Shown in pieces: positions 47,434-60,125 of a stretch of DNA of 64,000 nt; the first letter of the stretch is position 1, and each line of letters begins with the position of its first letter. The stretch is from Mesorhizobium xinjiangense. Lineage in GTDB: Bacteria; Pseudomonadota; Alphaproteobacteria; Rhizobiales; Rhizobiaceae. A program made the translations under genes and the position numbers. Location of the stretch: positions 1-64,000 of the forward strand of contig NZ_WOAC01000001.1 of NCBI RefSeq assembly GCF_009749525.1, read 5' to 3'. The notes under the pieces were generated by a model. It worked only from the letters and a program-made list of their open reading frames with translations. It searched no databases and was not told where the DNA came from.

Positions 47434-47634
47434 ATGATACGAGGCTTTGCCGACCGGGAAACCGAAAAGATCTGGAACGGGCGGAGCAGCAGGAAACTGC
47501 CCGGAAATCGCCTTGAGATGCTGAAAGGCGACCGGGCCGGGCAGTTCTCTATCAGGATCAACGGTCAATGGCGCATATGTTTCCGATGGAAGGAAGGAGC
47601 GGCCCATGACGTCGAAATCGTCGACTACCACTGA
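47434..47634 (+). pseudogene. higB: HigB toxin with internal deletion
   Basis: Encodes only 66 aa, whereas HigB proteins of this type usually have about 92. Both ends match the family: MIRGFADRETEKIW at the start, then GNRLEMLKGDRAGQFSIRIN and WRICFRW to VEIVDYH. The middle ~25 residues between KLP and GNRLE are missing, in frame. The lost segment contains part of the helical region, so the toxin is probably inactive. The ORF overlaps higA by 29 bases. Confidence 0.75.
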
Positions 47635-47926
47635 CGAGGCGCTCCTGCACAATCCGCATGCGGGCGAGATTCTGCTGGAGGAGTTCCTTGCCCCCCTGGG
47701 TCTGAGCCAGAACGCTCTCGCCCGCGCAATCGAGGTGCCGCCAAGGCGGATCAATGAGATCGTTCATGGCAAGCGTGCGATCACCGCCGACACCGATCTG
47801 CGGCTTACACGCTATTTCGGCATGTCCGAAGGCTTCTTCCTCGGGCTCCAAATGGACTATGAGCTGATGGAAAGGAAGCGCGCCCTTGGCGATACGCTGG
47901 ACAGGATCAAGCCCCGCGCCGCCTGA
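47606..47926 (+). CDS. higA: HigA antitoxin
   Basis: A 106-aa XRE-type antitoxin with the family signature HPHAGEILLEEFL-like start (here NPHAGEILLEEFLAPLGLSQ) and helix-turn-helix ALARAIEVPPRRINEIVHGK. AGGAG lies upstream of ATG. It is intact, so it may still autoregulate or neutralise other HigB toxins. Its 3' end overlaps the convergent murJ gene by 20 bases. Confidence 0.9.
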   Translation: MTSKSSTTTDEALLHNPHAGEILLEEFLAPLGLSQNALARAIEVPPRRINEIVHGKRAITADTDLRLTRYFGMSEGFFLGLQMDYELMERKRALGDTLDRIKPRAA

Positions 47927-49469
47927 CCAGCCCGGCCAATTGCCGCCGGTCGAGTGCGCCGGTCGTGATCACGATGGCGAAATAGGCTGCCGCGGCAACG
48001 CCGATGACCCCCGCCACGGCGGCGAGACGCGCCAGCAGCGACCCTTCAGCGAGGATAGCCGAAAAGGCGTCCTGCAGCCACCAGACGAGCACCCCCATCA
48101 CCGCGCTCGCCAGGACGATGAGCGCCACGCGGCGCAAGGTGGCGGCGGACGGACGGAAAGCGTCACGCCGCCACAACGTGGCGGATAAAAGGGCGAAGTT
48201 GATCCAGGCCGAGGCGGAGGTTGCCGCGGCCAGCCCGACATGACCATAGAACGGGAAGAGCGCCAGGCTGCCGACGATGTTGACGACAACCGCGACGATG
48301 GAAAACCACATCGGCGTCTTCATGTCCTCGCGGGCGAAAAAGCCGGGCTGGAAGACCTTGATGAGCACATAGGCAGGCAGGCCGCTGGCGAAGGCGGCAA
48401 GGGCGGCGGCCGTCAGCGCGGTGGTTTCGGCGGAAAAGGCGCCGCGCTGATAAAGCAGCGCCACGATCGGCGCCGGCATGACCATCAGACCGACGGCCGC
48501 CGGCAGGGCAAGACCCAGCGCGAATTCGAGCGACCGGTTTTGCAGATGCTGGGCGTCGGCCTCGTCACCCGCCTTGAGCGAGCGGGCGAGCTCCGGCAAT
48601 AAAACGACGCCGATGGCGATGCCGATGACGCCGAGCGGTAGCTGGTTGATGCGGTCGGCATAGTTCAAGAGCGCGATCGCGCCGTCCTGCGCCGAAGCGA
48701 TGATCTGGCCGACGAGCAGGTTGATCTGAGTGACGCCGCCGGTCAGCAGGGCCGGCCCCATCAAGACGAGCAGACGTTTGACGGCCGGCGTCAGGCGCGG
48801 CCGGGCGGGCCGCATGGAAAAGCCCTCGCGCCGAACGCCCCAGACCAGGAAGGCCAGTTGCGCCACGCCAGAGACGAGCACGCCCCAGGCCATCCAGACG
48901 CCGGTCGTGCGCTGCTCCACCCCGGCCCCGAGTGCGGCCACGAGGACAAGGATCAGGATGATGTTGAGCAGCACCGGCACGGCGGCGGCGAGGAAATAGC
49001 GCCGCATGGAATTGAGGATCCCCGACAGCATGGCGACCAGCGACATGCAGAACAGGTAAGGAAACATGATCCGCGTCAGCAGTACGGTAAGATCGAATTT
49101 TTCCGGCGTGTCGGCGAATTTCGGCGCGATCACCGTGCCGACGAGAAACGGCATGACGATGAGAGCCAGCGCCGTCAGGACCAGCAGGCTCGTTACGAGA
49201 ACGGACAGCACTTCCTCTGCGAACCGGCGCGCGCCGGCCATCCCGTCGCCTTCGAGCTCCTTGGCAAAAAGCGGGATGAAGGCGGTGTTGAACGCGCCTT
49301 CGGCAAACAGCCGGCGGAACAGGTTGGGAAAACGAAACGCGGCATAGAACGCATCGGCCACCGGCCCGGCGCCAAGTGCCGCACCGATCAGCGCCTCGCG
49401 GGCAAAGCCGAAGATGCGGCTCGCCATGGTTCCGCTCGCCACGCTGGCGAATTTCTTGACCAGGCTCAT
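47907..49469 (-). CDS. murJ: lipid II flippase MurJ
   Basis: A 520-aa MOP-superfamily membrane protein with about 14 TMs that flips lipid II across the inner membrane for peptidoglycan synthesis. The N-terminus MSLVKKFASVASGTMASRIF and the segments ADAFYAAFRFPNLFRRLFAE and RINQLPLGVIGIA are typical. It follows glnD on the same strand, 46 bp downstream, the usual order in rhizobia. Confidence 0.96.
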   Translation of the reverse strand: MSLVKKFASVASGTMASRIFGFAREALIGAALGAGPVADAFYAAFRFPNLFRRLFAEGAFNTAFIPLFAKELEGDGMAGARRFAEEVLSVLVTSLLVLTALALIVMPFLVGTVIAPKFADTPEKFDLTVLLTRIMFPYLFCMSLVAMLSGILNSMRRYFLAAAVPVLLNIILILVLVAALGAGVEQRTTGVWMAWGVLVSGVAQLAFLVWGVRREGFSMRPARPRLTPAVKRLLVLMGPALLTGGVTQINLLVGQIIASAQDGAIALLNYADRINQLPLGVIGIAIGVVLLPELARSLKAGDEADAQHLQNRSLEFALGLALPAAVGLMVMPAPIVALLYQRGAFSAETTALTAAALAAFASGLPAYVLIKVFQPGFFAREDMKTPMWFSIVAVVVNIVGSLALFPFYGHVGLAAATSASAWINFALLSATLWRRDAFRPSAATLRRVALIVLASAVMGVLVWWLQDAFSAILAEGSLLARLAAVAGVIGVAAAAYFAIVITTGALDRRQLAGLVRRRGA

Positions 49470-49515
49470 GCGGCGGGCTCCGGCGCCCGCGGCGCGGCGT
49501 TTGGCGTCGGGGGGT

Positions 49516-52326
49516 TCACGCGGCCGCCGTCTTCATCTTCTGCTGGCGCTGGCCGCTATGGGTCAGGATCGACAGCAAGGTCTCGCGGATCGCCGCCTGG
49601 CGGGTCGGGTTCTCGATCTTCTGTCCGGTCAGGTCGGTAACGTAGAACGTATCGATGACCTTCTCGCCGAAGGTCGTGATATGGGCCGAGGCGATGTCGA
49701 GCGACAGGTCCGAAAGCGCCCCGGTAATCTCCGAAAGCAGGCCCGGCCGGTCGAGCCCCTCCACCTCGATGACCGAAAAGCGGTTCGACAGCGTGTTGCG
49801 GATATGGGCCTGCGGCTCGATGCGGAAGACCTTCTGGCCGCGCCTGGGCTTGGTGCGCTTCTCGATCATCTCCGGCAGCCAGCTCTTGCCCGAAAGCACA
49901 TCCTCGATCAGCTTGCCGACCCGCTCGGCGCGGCGACGCTCGTCCTCGTCGCGCTCGAATTCGCGGGCGATCAGGATCGTGTCGAGCGCGCGCCCGTCGG
50001 TGGTCGTGAAGACCTGCGCGTCGACGATGTTGCCGCCGGCCCCAGCGCAGGCTCCGGCAATGACCGAGAGCAGGCGCGGATGGTCGGGCGTCAGCACGGT
50101 GATCTCCGTCACCGCCTCGAACTTGTGCGTCGTCACGGCGATGGCGAGCGGCTTGCGCGCGGCATCGGTGTCGCGGATGAAGCCGGCATGGCGGATCTGG
50201 TCGGGCAGGTCGACGGTCAAGAGATAGTTGTCGTAATGCAGGTCGAGGACGCGACTGCGGTCGGTCTCGGACCAGTCGGAGAGCCCGGCGGCCAGTTCCT
50301 CGCGCGCCTGTTCGGCACGCTTTGAGCGCGGGAGTTCGGAAAAGCCGCCGGTCAGAAGCAGCTCGGTCTCGTAATAGAGCGTGCGCAGGAGTTGGCCCTT
50401 CCAGCCGTTCCACACCCCCGGCCCCACGCCGCGAATATCGCAAACCGTGAGAACCAGAAGCAGCTTCAGCCGCTCCACCGATTGCACGACCGCGGCGAAA
50501 TCCTCGATCGTCTTGCGGTCGTTCAGGTCCCGCGTCTGGGCCGTCATCGACATGACGAGGTGGTTTTCGACCAGCCAGGCGATCGTTTCGGTCTCCGATG
50601 GCGAAAAGCCCATATGCGGGCAGATGCGCCGGGCAATGCGCGCGCCGGCTATCGAGTGATCCTCCGGCCGGCCTTTGGCGATGTCGTGCAGGAACACCGC
50701 CGTATAGAGGATCTCGCGCTGCGGGTGCAGGCCCGGCATGAGGACATGGGAAAGCGGATGGACCTTCTCGTCGTCTCCGTGCTCGATCTCCGACAACACG
50801 CCGATGCAGCGCAACAGGTGCTCGTCCACCGTGTAGTGGTGGTACATGGAGAACTGCATCATGGCGACGATCTTGCCGAATTCGGGGATCAGCTTGCCGA
50901 GCAGCCCGGCCTCGTTCATGCGCCTGAGATTGAGCTCTGGATTGCGGTCCGACGTCAGGACGTCCATGAACAGCCGGTTGGCCTCGGCGTTCTTGCGCAG
51001 ATTGCGGTCGACCAGCTTGAGCGATCGGGTCAGGAGCTTGAACGCGTTGGGGTGGTATCCGAGGCCGTGCCGGTCGGCAAACCAGAACAGCCGCAACAGA
51101 TTGACCGGATCGCGCGCGAAGACCTCGTCGTCGGCGACGTTGAGGCGGTGGTTGTCGATGATGAAGTCCGACGTGCCGGCCAGCTTGCGGCGGCGGCGCG
51201 AGAAGGTCAGGAAGATGCGGTTGAAGCCCGGCACCTGCTTGGCCTGCTCCTCCTCCAGCGCGGCGCAGAAGATGCGCGTCAGGTCGCCCACCTGCTTGGC
51301 GCGCAGGAAGTAGTGCTTCATGAAGCGCTCGACGGCTGAAAGCCCGGGATGGCTCGTGTAGCCGAGTCGCTCGGCGATGTCGCGCTGGATGTCGAAATGC
51401 AGCCTTTCCTCGGCTTTGCCGGTCAGGAAATGCATGTGGCAGCGCACCGCCCAGAGGAAATCCTCGGCCTTGCGGAACTCCAGATATTCGCGGCGCGTGA
51501 AGACACCCTTGTCGACAAGCTCCTCGGCCTTGCGCACGCGGTAGTAATATTTGCCGATCCAGAACAGCGTATGCAGGTCGCGCAGGCCGCCCTTGCCGTC
51601 CTTGACGTTGGGTTCGACCAGGTAGCGGCTTTCGCCGGCCTTGCGGTGGCGCTCGTCGCGCTCGGCGAGCTTGGCCTGGACGAATTCCGGGCCGGTGCTG
51701 CTGACCACCTCGCGGTCGAAGCGCTCGATCAGTTCGGCGTAGAGCGCCTTGTCGCCCCACAGGTAACGTGCCTCCAGCACCGCCGTGCGGATCGTTATGT
51801 CGGTGCGTGAAAGGCGGATGCATTCCTCGATATTGCGCGTGGCATGGCCGACCTTCAGGCCGAGATCCCACAGCATGTAGAGAATGAATTCGATGATCTG
51901 CTCGCCCCAGGGCGTCTGCTTGTAGGGCAGCACGAACAGAAGATCGATGTCGGAGCCCGGCGCCAGCGTGCCGCGGCCATAGCCGCCGACGGCGACGATC
52001 GCCATGCGCTCGGCGGCGGAGGGGTTTTGCGTGCGGTAGACGTGGCGCGTGGCAAAGCCGTAGAGCGCGCGGATGATCTCGTCCATGAGATGCGACAGGC
52101 GCACCGCGCAGGCCGTGCCGCCGCCGTCTGCCATCAGCATCGTCTCGGCCGTCCTGCGCCCGTCATGCAGCGTGCGGCGCAGCAATTCGAGCAGTGCGGA
52201 CCGCGCTGCGGCGCCGGTTGCCTCGCCGCCATACTCGGCGGCCAGCGCCTCCATGGCACGGTTCAGTGCTTCGCCGTCAACGATCCTGTCGAGCCTGAGA
52301 GGTATTCTCGCCATTCGGGGCCGCAC
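49516..52326 (-). CDS. glnD: PII uridylyltransferase/uridylyl-removing enzyme
   Basis: Sensor of nitrogen status, 936 aa, that adds and removes UMP on PII proteins according to glutamine. Domains in order: nucleotidyltransferase ([17 protein letters not shown], near residue 115), HD hydrolase ([12 protein letters not shown], near 555) and two C-terminal ACT domains (about 740-910). GTG 52326 has GAGG just upstream; ATG 52314 (MARIPLRL) is the alternative start. Confidence 0.96.
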   Translation of the reverse strand: MRPRMARIPLRLDRIVDGEALNRAMEALAAEYGGEATGAAARSALLELLRRTLHDGRRTAETMLMADGGGTACAVRLSHLMDEIIRALYGFATRHVYRTQNPSAAERMAIVAVGGYGRGTLAPGSDIDLLFVLPYKQTPWGEQIIEFILYMLWDLGLKVGHATRNIEECIRLSRTDITIRTAVLEARYLWGDKALYAELIERFDREVVSSTGPEFVQAKLAERDERHRKAGESRYLVEPNVKDGKGGLRDLHTLFWIGKYYYRVRKAEELVDKGVFTRREYLEFRKAEDFLWAVRCHMHFLTGKAEERLHFDIQRDIAERLGYTSHPGLSAVERFMKHYFLRAKQVGDLTRIFCAALEEEQAKQVPGFNRIFLTFSRRRRKLAGTSDFIIDNHRLNVADDEVFARDPVNLLRLFWFADRHGLGYHPNAFKLLTRSLKLVDRNLRKNAEANRLFMDVLTSDRNPELNLRRMNEAGLLGKLIPEFGKIVAMMQFSMYHHYTVDEHLLRCIGVLSEIEHGDDEKVHPLSHVLMPGLHPQREILYTAVFLHDIAKGRPEDHSIAGARIARRICPHMGFSPSETETIAWLVENHLVMSMTAQTRDLNDRKTIEDFAAVVQSVERLKLLLVLTVCDIRGVGPGVWNGWKGQLLRTLYYETELLLTGGFSELPRSKRAEQAREELAAGLSDWSETDRSRVLDLHYDNYLLTVDLPDQIRHAGFIRDTDAARKPLAIAVTTHKFEAVTEITVLTPDHPRLLSVIAGACAGAGGNIVDAQVFTTTDGRALDTILIAREFERDEDERRRAERVGKLIEDVLSGKSWLPEMIEKRTKPRRGQKVFRIEPQAHIRNTLSNRFSVIEVEGLDRPGLLSEITGALSDLSLDIASAHITTFGEKVIDTFYVTDLTGQKIENPTRQAAIRETLLSILTHSGQRQQKMKTAAA

Positions 52327-52336
52327 TCCGCCTCAA

Positions 52337-52382
52337 AGCATGTCCCGCTCGAACGGAGACGTTTGAGCGAAAGGCACATGCT
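52337..52382. repeat. imperfect palindrome upstream of glnD
   Basis: AGCATGTCCCGCTCGAAC and GTTTGAGCGAAAGGCACATGCT can form a long imperfect hairpin. The rest of the 289-bp gap (52327-52615) shows no gene. Confidence 0.5.
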
Positions 52383-52615
52383 CCAACAAATCTGATCCGG
52401 CGCGCATCCTTGTTCCATACGTTTCCGTTTGAAGCGAATGCGCGCCAGCGAGCGCTCTATACCGTGAATCGGGCGCAAATGGTATGGGGCAGGTAAGGTG
52501 TGGGGAAGCCCTGCGCACTGGCATCCGACAACCCGCGCAAGGCCGTGCCCCCACTCTGAACATTTGATTTGAGGCAGTTCCGGACGAAGAACCGTTCCCC
52601 CTGGAATTGCTTGCT

Positions 52616-52900
52616 CTAAAAGGCGCGCGGCCATTTGCGCGCGCCATGCATCACCCGGAGAATGGTGACAATGTCGTTCGCGACCCTATACGGAACGACG
52701 AACGGCGTGCCGGCAATGACCAGTTCGCGCGTTCCCCTGACGCGGCCTGCCCGACCGATCTCCGGATAATCGGCAAGCTTCGCCGACTGCTCGCGGATCA
52801 CCTCAAGGACGCCATAGGCTGCCTGAGGATTGTCCGTCGCGATGTAACGGACGATTTCTGCAAGGTCCTGTTCGGCGAGCGGTCGCCACTCAACCCTCAC
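52616..52900 (-). CDS. ParE/RelE-family toxin
   Basis: A 94-aa type II toxin of the RelE/ParE fold. Family segments are RVEWRPLAEQDLAEIVRYI, LADYPEIGRAGRVRGTREL and IVTILRVMHGARKWP. GTG 52900 was chosen since it overlaps the antitoxin stop by 11 bases and gives the normal N-terminus; a start at 52927 would add nine residues. It follows the antitoxin, the classic antitoxin-first order. Confidence 0.87.
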   Translation of the reverse strand: MRVEWRPLAEQDLAEIVRYIATDNPQAAYGVLEVIREQSAKLADYPEIGRAGRVRGTRELVIAGTPFVVPYRVANDIVTILRVMHGARKWPRAF

Positions 52901-53198
52901 GACGGACCTTGGCTCCGGCGATCTCATCGATGATGGCGCGGGTGCGCTCCATTACGAGATCATGGGGAACGCTCGGGCGTGGATCATCGATTGCCGCTTG
53001 CACCTGCGCCCGGAACCATTTGTCATAGCCCGGCTCAACGGGTCGGTTCTGCTCGACATAGGCGCGCATGAAGTCCCGAATCACCTGAGCAGCGGGACGA
53101 TCGGCGGCTTCGGTGGCGGCCTTGAACGCCGCCTTCAGGTCTGCCGGCACGCGAAAATTGAAGTTTTCTTCCTTGGGATGGCCCGTGGTGCGGGGCAT
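52890..53198 (-). CDS. RHH-type antitoxin
   Basis: A 102-aa antitoxin with an N-terminal ribbon-helix-helix (ENFNFRVPADLKAAFKAATE) and a charged C-terminal tail for binding the toxin. The start has GGGAG upstream. The operator-like palindrome at 53222-53241 lies just upstream. It pairs with the ParE-like toxin and lies between glnD and mutS, where an inserted module is not part of the core gene order. Confidence 0.87.
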   Translation of the reverse strand: MPRTTGHPKEENFNFRVPADLKAAFKAATEAADRPAAQVIRDFMRAYVEQNRPVEPGYDKWFRAQVQAAIDDPRPSVPHDLVMERTRAIIDEIAGAKVRREG

Positions 53199-53221
53199 GG
53201 TCTTCTCCCATTGGGTGCGCT

Positions 53222-53241
53222 GATTTTGTAATTACATAATC
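53222..53241. promoter_or_regulatory. operator palindrome of RHH toxin-antitoxin pair
   Basis: GATTTTGTAATTACATAATC is a 20-bp palindrome with one mismatched pair around the perfect TGTAATTACA, 24 bp before the antitoxin ATG. It is AT-rich against a GC-rich background, fitting an autoregulated promoter. Confidence 0.65.
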
Positions 53242-53311
53242 TGCGCATCCTCATCCGGCAAGACCATGCCATTGTGGCGGCCACCTCCAGATCGGCTCGC
53301 CCACCCGCGCC

Positions 53312-56008
53312 TCACGACCCTCCGGTCAGCGCCTTCAGCCGGTAGAGCGCTTCGAGGGCGTCGCGCGGGGTCAGGTCGTCGGGATTGATCGCGGCCATGG
53401 CCTCGCCAAGCGGGTCATTGGCCGCGGGCGCGGCGATCTCGCGTTTGGCGGCGACGCTGAACAGCGGCAGGTCGTCGACCAGCCGGCGCGCCTGGCCCGA
53501 CGTCTCGCCTTCTTCCAGTTGCGTGAGCACTTCGCGGGCGCGCGCCACCACCGGCTCGGGCAGGCCGGCGAGCCTGGCCACCTGCACGCCGTAGGAGCGG
53601 TCTGCGGCCCCCTTGGCGACCTCGTGCAGGAAGACGACCTCGCCTTCCCATTCCTTGACCCGCATGGTCACGTTGTGCAGCCGCAGAAGCTTTTCGGCAA
53701 GCGCCGTCATCTCGTGGAAATGGGTGGCGAAAATCGCCCGGCAGCCGTTCTTCTCGTGCAGGTATTCGACCGTCGCCCAGGCGATCGACAACCCGTCGAA
53801 GGTCGCCGTGCCGCGGCCGATCTCGTCCAGGATGACCAGCGCGCGCGGGCCGGCCTGGTTGAGGATCGCCGCCGTCTCGACCATCTCGACCATGAAGGTG
53901 GAGCGCCCGCGGGCCAGATCGTCGGAGGCGCCGACGCGCGAAAAGAGCCGGTCGACGACGCCGATATGGGCGCTTTCGGCCGGCACGTAGGAGCCCATCT
54001 GGGCGAGAATGGCGATCAGCGCGTTCTGGCGCAGGAAGGTCGACTTGCCGCCCATGTTCGGGCCGGTCAGAAGCCAGATGGCACCGTTTTCCTTATCGCC
54101 GGCGGGCGACAGATCGCAATCATTGGCAACGAACGGATCGGCGGCCTGGCGCCGCAGCGCCTGCTCGACGACCGGATGGCGCCCGCCGGCGACGGCAAAG
54201 GCGAGACTGTCGTCGACCGTCGGCCGGCAGTAATTCTCGGTGAGCGACAGTTCGGCGAGCGCGGCCGACACGTCGAGCACGGCCAAGGCCTGCGCCCCGG
54301 CGCGGATCGCCTCGGCATGGGCGACGGCCTCCGCCGTCAGCGCCTCGAAGATATTCAATTCGATCGCCAGCGCCCGCTCGGCCGCATTGGCGATCCTGGT
54401 CTCCAGATCGGCCAGTTCCGTCGTCGTGAAGCGCATGGCGTTGGCCATGGTCTGGCGGTGGATGAAGCGGGCGCGCGCCGCGTCGCTGCCGGTCATCACC
54501 GCCTGGTGATTGGAGGTCACCTCGATATAGTAGCCGAGCACATTGTTGTGGCGGATCTTGAGCGAGCGGATGCCCGTCTCCTCGATCAGGCCCGCCTCCA
54601 TGCCGGCGATCACCTTGCGCGCCTCGTCGCGCAGCGCCCGCATCTCGTCGAGCTCGCCGTGATAGCCTTTGCGTACGAAGCCGCCGTCGCGTTTCAGGAG
54701 CGGCAGCTCGTCGTCGAGCGCGCGCTGCAGCGTCTCGCCGAAGCCGGCCGGCAGCCCCCGGATTGCAGCGACGGCCCCTGCGATCTCGTCTGGCAGGCCT
54801 TGGGCCGCGACAAGATCGGCGACCTCGCCGGCCGCCTGCATGCCGGCGGCGATCGCGCCGAGATCGCGCGGGCCGCCGCGGTTGAGCGCTAGCCGCGACA
54901 GCGCCCGCGGCATGTCGGGCACGCCTTTCAGCAATGCGCGCAGCCCTTCGCGCAGGGGCGTTTCCTGGCGCAGGAACGTCACCGAATCGAGCCGCGCGTT
55001 GATTGCGGCCGGGTCGGTCAGCGGCGATGTCAGCCGCTCGGCCATCAGCCGCCCGCCGGCGCCGGTGACGGTCCGGTCGATCGCCTTGATCAGGCTGCCG
55101 TCGCGCCCGCCCGAAAGCGTACGCAGAAGCTCCAGATGGGCGCGCGTAGCCGCGTCGATGAACAGCGTCGTGCCGGCATCCTGGCGCGCCGGCATGGTCA
55201 GCGGCGGGCGCTCGGCCTTCTGCGTGCGTTCGACATAGGCAATCGCCGCGGAGATTGCCGAGAGTTCGGCGCGCGAATAGTCGCCATGGCCGTCGAGTGT
55301 CGCCAGGCCGAAGAAGCGGGCAATGCGCTCGGGCGCGGTGACGGTGTCGAACAGGCTCGCCGGCAGCGGCGCGGCGAGCCGTCCCAGCGCGTCGAATACG
55401 GGCTTGAGGTCGGCGTCGTGGAAGACCGCATCGGCGACGATCAGCTCCTTCGGGTCGATGCGGCTGATGTCGGCCAACAGCCGGTCCGGCGCGGTCTGGG
55501 CGACGAAAAAGGCGCCGGTCGAAATGTCGATCCAGGCAAGCGCCATCGCGCCCGAACCCTTCACCCGGCCGAGCGCCATGAGATAGTTGGCTTCGGCCGG
55601 CGCCAAAAGCTTGTCCTCGGTGATCGTGCCGGGCGTGACGAGGCGCACCACGTCGCGCTGAACGACAGACTTGGAACCGCGCTTCCTGGCCTCGGCCGGG
55701 TCCTCGGTCTGCTCGCACACGGCGACCCGGTGGCCGAGCCCGATGAGCTTTTGCAGGTAATCGTCGGCGGCATGCACCGGCACGCCGCACATCGGGATGT
55801 CCTCGCCCAGATGCTTGCCGCGCTTGGTCAGCGTGATGCCGAGCGCCCGCGAGGCGACGAGCGCATCGTCGAAGAACATCTCGTAGAAGTCGCCCATCCG
55901 GTAAAACAGCAGCGAATCCGCATTGGCCGACTTGATCTCGATATACTGCTCCATCATCGGCGTGGCGGCAGCGGCGGCCTGGGGCCTGATCGGGGTCTGT
56001 CGGTTCAA
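53312..56008 (-). CDS. mutS: DNA mismatch repair protein MutS
   Basis: Mismatch-recognition ATPase of 898 aa. The mismatch-binding Phe-x-Glu is seen as FYEMFF in [13 protein letters not shown]. Walker [10 protein letters not shown], the signature region and Walker [11 protein letters not shown] are intact. The start is uncertain: TTG 56008 gives a ~17-residue lead before MMEQYIEIK as in relatives, while ATG 55957 would give the core alone. It is divergent from maeB. Confidence 0.94.
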   Translation of the reverse strand: MNRQTPIRPQAAAAATPMMEQYIEIKSANADSLLFYRMGDFYEMFFDDALVASRALGITLTKRGKHLGEDIPMCGVPVHAADDYLQKLIGLGHRVAVCEQTEDPAEARKRGSKSVVQRDVVRLVTPGTITEDKLLAPAEANYLMALGRVKGSGAMALAWIDISTGAFFVAQTAPDRLLADISRIDPKELIVADAVFHDADLKPVFDALGRLAAPLPASLFDTVTAPERIARFFGLATLDGHGDYSRAELSAISAAIAYVERTQKAERPPLTMPARQDAGTTLFIDAATRAHLELLRTLSGGRDGSLIKAIDRTVTGAGGRLMAERLTSPLTDPAAINARLDSVTFLRQETPLREGLRALLKGVPDMPRALSRLALNRGGPRDLGAIAAGMQAAGEVADLVAAQGLPDEIAGAVAAIRGLPAGFGETLQRALDDELPLLKRDGGFVRKGYHGELDEMRALRDEARKVIAGMEAGLIEETGIRSLKIRHNNVLGYYIEVTSNHQAVMTGSDAARARFIHRQTMANAMRFTTTELADLETRIANAAERALAIELNIFEALTAEAVAHAEAIRAGAQALAVLDVSAALAELSLTENYCRPTVDDSLAFAVAGGRHPVVEQALRRQAADPFVANDCDLSPAGDKENGAIWLLTGPNMGGKSTFLRQNALIAILAQMGSYVPAESAHIGVVDRLFSRVGASDDLARGRSTFMVEMVETAAILNQAGPRALVILDEIGRGTATFDGLSIAWATVEYLHEKNGCRAIFATHFHEMTALAEKLLRLHNVTMRVKEWEGEVVFLHEVAKGAADRSYGVQVARLAGLPEPVVARAREVLTQLEEGETSGQARRLVDDLPLFSVAAKREIAAPAANDPLGEAMAAINPDDLTPRDALEALYRLKALTGGS

Positions 56009-56141
56009 GGGTTCTATCCGAAAATTCAGCCTGTTCCTGATTGGCGATTTACAGCGGCAAAGTGTAGCCTTAATCGAACTGCTCCACAAAAGAAGCAGCT
56101 ATGGTTCCACGGCACACCGGGCAGGAGGAAACGTCAACGTC

Positions 56142-58427
<2,286 letters not shown>

Positions 58428-58442
58428 GGCGATGACGGCGCG

Positions 58443-58880
58443 ATGAAGGAACTACTCGCATCCTGGCAGGTCTGGGCCGTGCTGGCGGCCGTCTTCGCCG
58501 CGCTCACCGCGATCTTTGCCAAGGTCGGCGTCGAGCAGATCGGCTCCGACCTCGCGACGCTCATCCGCACCGTCGTCATCCTGGCCGTGGTCGGCGCCAT
58601 CGTGTCGCTCACCGGCCAGTGGCAGCCGCCGGGCACGATTTCGCCCCGGACATGGGTGTTTCTGGTTCTGTCGGGCATCGCCACCGGCCTGTCGTGACTT
58701 TGCTATTTCCGCGCCCTGAAGCTCGGCGACGCGGCGCGCGTGGCGCCGATCGACAAGCTGTCGGTCGTCTTCGTGGCGGTCTTTGCCGCACTCTTCCTGC
58801 GCGAGAAGCTCTCGGGCATCAACTGGCTCGGCGTCCTGATGATCAGCGCCGGCGCGATCCTTGTCGCGCACCGGGCATGA
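58443..58880 (+). pseudogene. EamA-family transporter with in-frame stop
   Basis: The frame encodes a 145-codon EmrE-like EamA protein with four hydrophobic segments (AVLAAVFAALTAIFA ... VGVLMISAGAILVAH type). Codon 85 is TGA, at 58695-58697, where the homologous position normally has Trp (TGG) in the LSWLCYFRALKLGDAA context. The frame is open again right to the natural stop at 58878-58880. One base change, or a sequencing error, explains it. It lies 15 bp downstream of maeB. Confidence 0.8.
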
Positions 58881-59056
58881 GCTGCATCCTTGTCGCCGGC
58901 AGGGCGCTGATGAAGGCCGATCTCCCCGCAATGGGAGAGATTGCAGCTTCGCCGCCGTCGCCCTCATGGTGAGCCTGTCGAACCACTGGGGCGACGCATA
59001 GGCCTCGCGGGTCTTTTCAGCTCCCACCCCCTCAAGGGTCAGGGCTATCGTAGCTA

Positions 59057-59177
59057 CCCCCTCCACCATGCGTCGCATGGTCCCCCTCCCCCGCTTCGCA
59101 GGGGAGGGGCCGGCGCCGCCGCCGCGGATCCTCCTCCATTTATGGGGGAGGGGGACCGCCGAAGGCGGTGGAGGGGG
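59057..59177. repeat. nested palindromic repeat
   Basis: CCCCCTCCACC ... GGTCCCCCTCCCCC on the left is the reverse complement of GGGGGAGGGGGACC ... GGTGGAGGGGG on the right. Each arm also has its own small hairpin (ACCATGCG-TCGCATGGT and ACCGCC-GAA-GGCGGT). Confidence 0.8.
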
Positions 59178-59199
59178 CATAAAGACCCAAATGCGATGG

Positions 59200-59218
59200 C
59201 CCCGGACATGATCCGGGG
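59200..59218 (-). terminator. hairpin downstream of olsB
   Basis: CCCCGGA-TCATG-TCCGGGG, 22 bp past the olsB stop on the minus strand. There is no U-run, so it may act as an mRNA-end stabiliser or weak terminator. Confidence 0.4.
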
Positions 59219-59240
59219 AGCACCCGGCCGTGGACGCGAA

Positions 59241-60125
59241 TCAAGCGGCGAAGCGCTGGGCGTCGGCGCCGTAATAGTTGATGTAGCGGTCGGCGATGTG
59301 CTCCACCGGCAGCACGATGAAGATGTCGGTGGTGCGGAAATCGCGGTCGACGACGCAACCGTCGCCGACCTTCGCACCAAGCCGCAGATAGCCCTTGATC
59401 AGCGGCGGCATTGCGGCCAGAGCGGCCCGCGTGTCGACGGCCTCCGCCGGCACCAGATCCATATCGTTATAGCGCGAGGCGACCGCACGCACGTCCCAAT
59501 CCGCCTCGGCCCGGCAGTTCTGGGCGAGGAAGGAAAGCGCCTCGGCATGGGCGGCCGGGGTCACGCCGGGAAAGGACGCGCAGCCCGTCATGACGTCGAT
59601 CGCGTGGCGGCGGCAATAGGCCCATATGCCCTGCCACAGCAGCTCGACGGTGCGCTTGGAGCGGTATTCGGGCAGTACGCAGGATCGACCGAGCTCGAGA
59701 AAACGCCGGTGCGGATGGCGTGCCATCAAGGCTTCGAGCTCGAATTCCTCGTCGGAATAGAAGCCGCCGGCGGCCATCGCCTGCTCCTGTCGAAGCAGGC
59801 GGTAGGTGCCGACGATCTGTTGCCGGTCGGGCCCGCCAATGGCTGTGTCGACGACCAGCAGATGATCGCAAACGGCGTCGAAGCGGTCCGAATCGCGGCT
59901 TTCCAGCTCATGCACAAATTGCCGCTTGGCTCCCAGTTCGTCATAAAAGACGCGGAAGCGCACCTCCTGCGCGGCGGCGATCTCGGACGAGTTGCGCGCC
60001 AGCCGAACCTCCAGCTGCCCGATCCGGCCGAGCACCGTCTGGGTTTGGGAAAATCCGTGGGACCCTACAACCATAGCGCGATGCGCTCCCGCCCTCTGCT
60101 CCTGCTCGACGAATGTAGCCGGCAT
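59241..60125 (-). CDS. olsB: L-ornithine N-alpha-acyltransferase
   Basis: A 294-aa enzyme of the OlsB family, which transfers a 3-hydroxyacyl group to ornithine to make lyso-ornithine lipid, a phosphorus-free membrane lipid useful under phosphate limitation. Core motifs are AAAQEVRFRVFYDELGA and RFLELGRSCVLPEYRSKRTV. ATG 60125 has GAGGAG upstream. olsA is not adjacent. I see no clear Pho box upstream. Confidence 0.87.
   Translation of the reverse strand: MPATFVEQEQRAGAHRAMVVGSHGFSQTQTVLGRIGQLEVRLARNSSEIAAAQEVRFRVFYDELGAKRQFVHELESRDSDRFDAVCDHLLVVDTAIGGPDRQQIVGTYRLLRQEQAMAAGGFYSDEEFELEALMARHPHRRFLELGRSCVLPEYRSKRTVELLWQGIWAYCRRHAIDVMTGCASFPGVTPAAHAEALSFLAQNCRAEADWDVRAVASRYNDMDLVPAEAVDTRAALAAMPPLIKGYLRLGAKVGDGCVVDRDFRTTDIFIVLPVEHIADRYINYYGADAQRFAA

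Larger units (their letters stand above)
58881..59240. other. repeat-rich intergenic region
   Basis: No gene. It holds a repeat-like segment around 58921-58985 (CTCATGGTGAGCCTGTCGAA), related to the insert in hrpB, then the nested palindrome at 59057-59177 and a small hairpin at 59200-59218. Confidence 0.7.

Noticed and set aside
58695-58697. TGA as selenocysteine codon in the EamA gene
   Set aside because: The homologous residue is Trp, and no selenocysteine insertion element or reason for selenium in a membrane transporter is seen.
59200-59218. Pho box near olsB
   Set aside because: olsB is phosphate-controlled in some rhizobia, so I looked for PhoB half-sites on both sides of the gene; no pair at 11-bp spacing was found.
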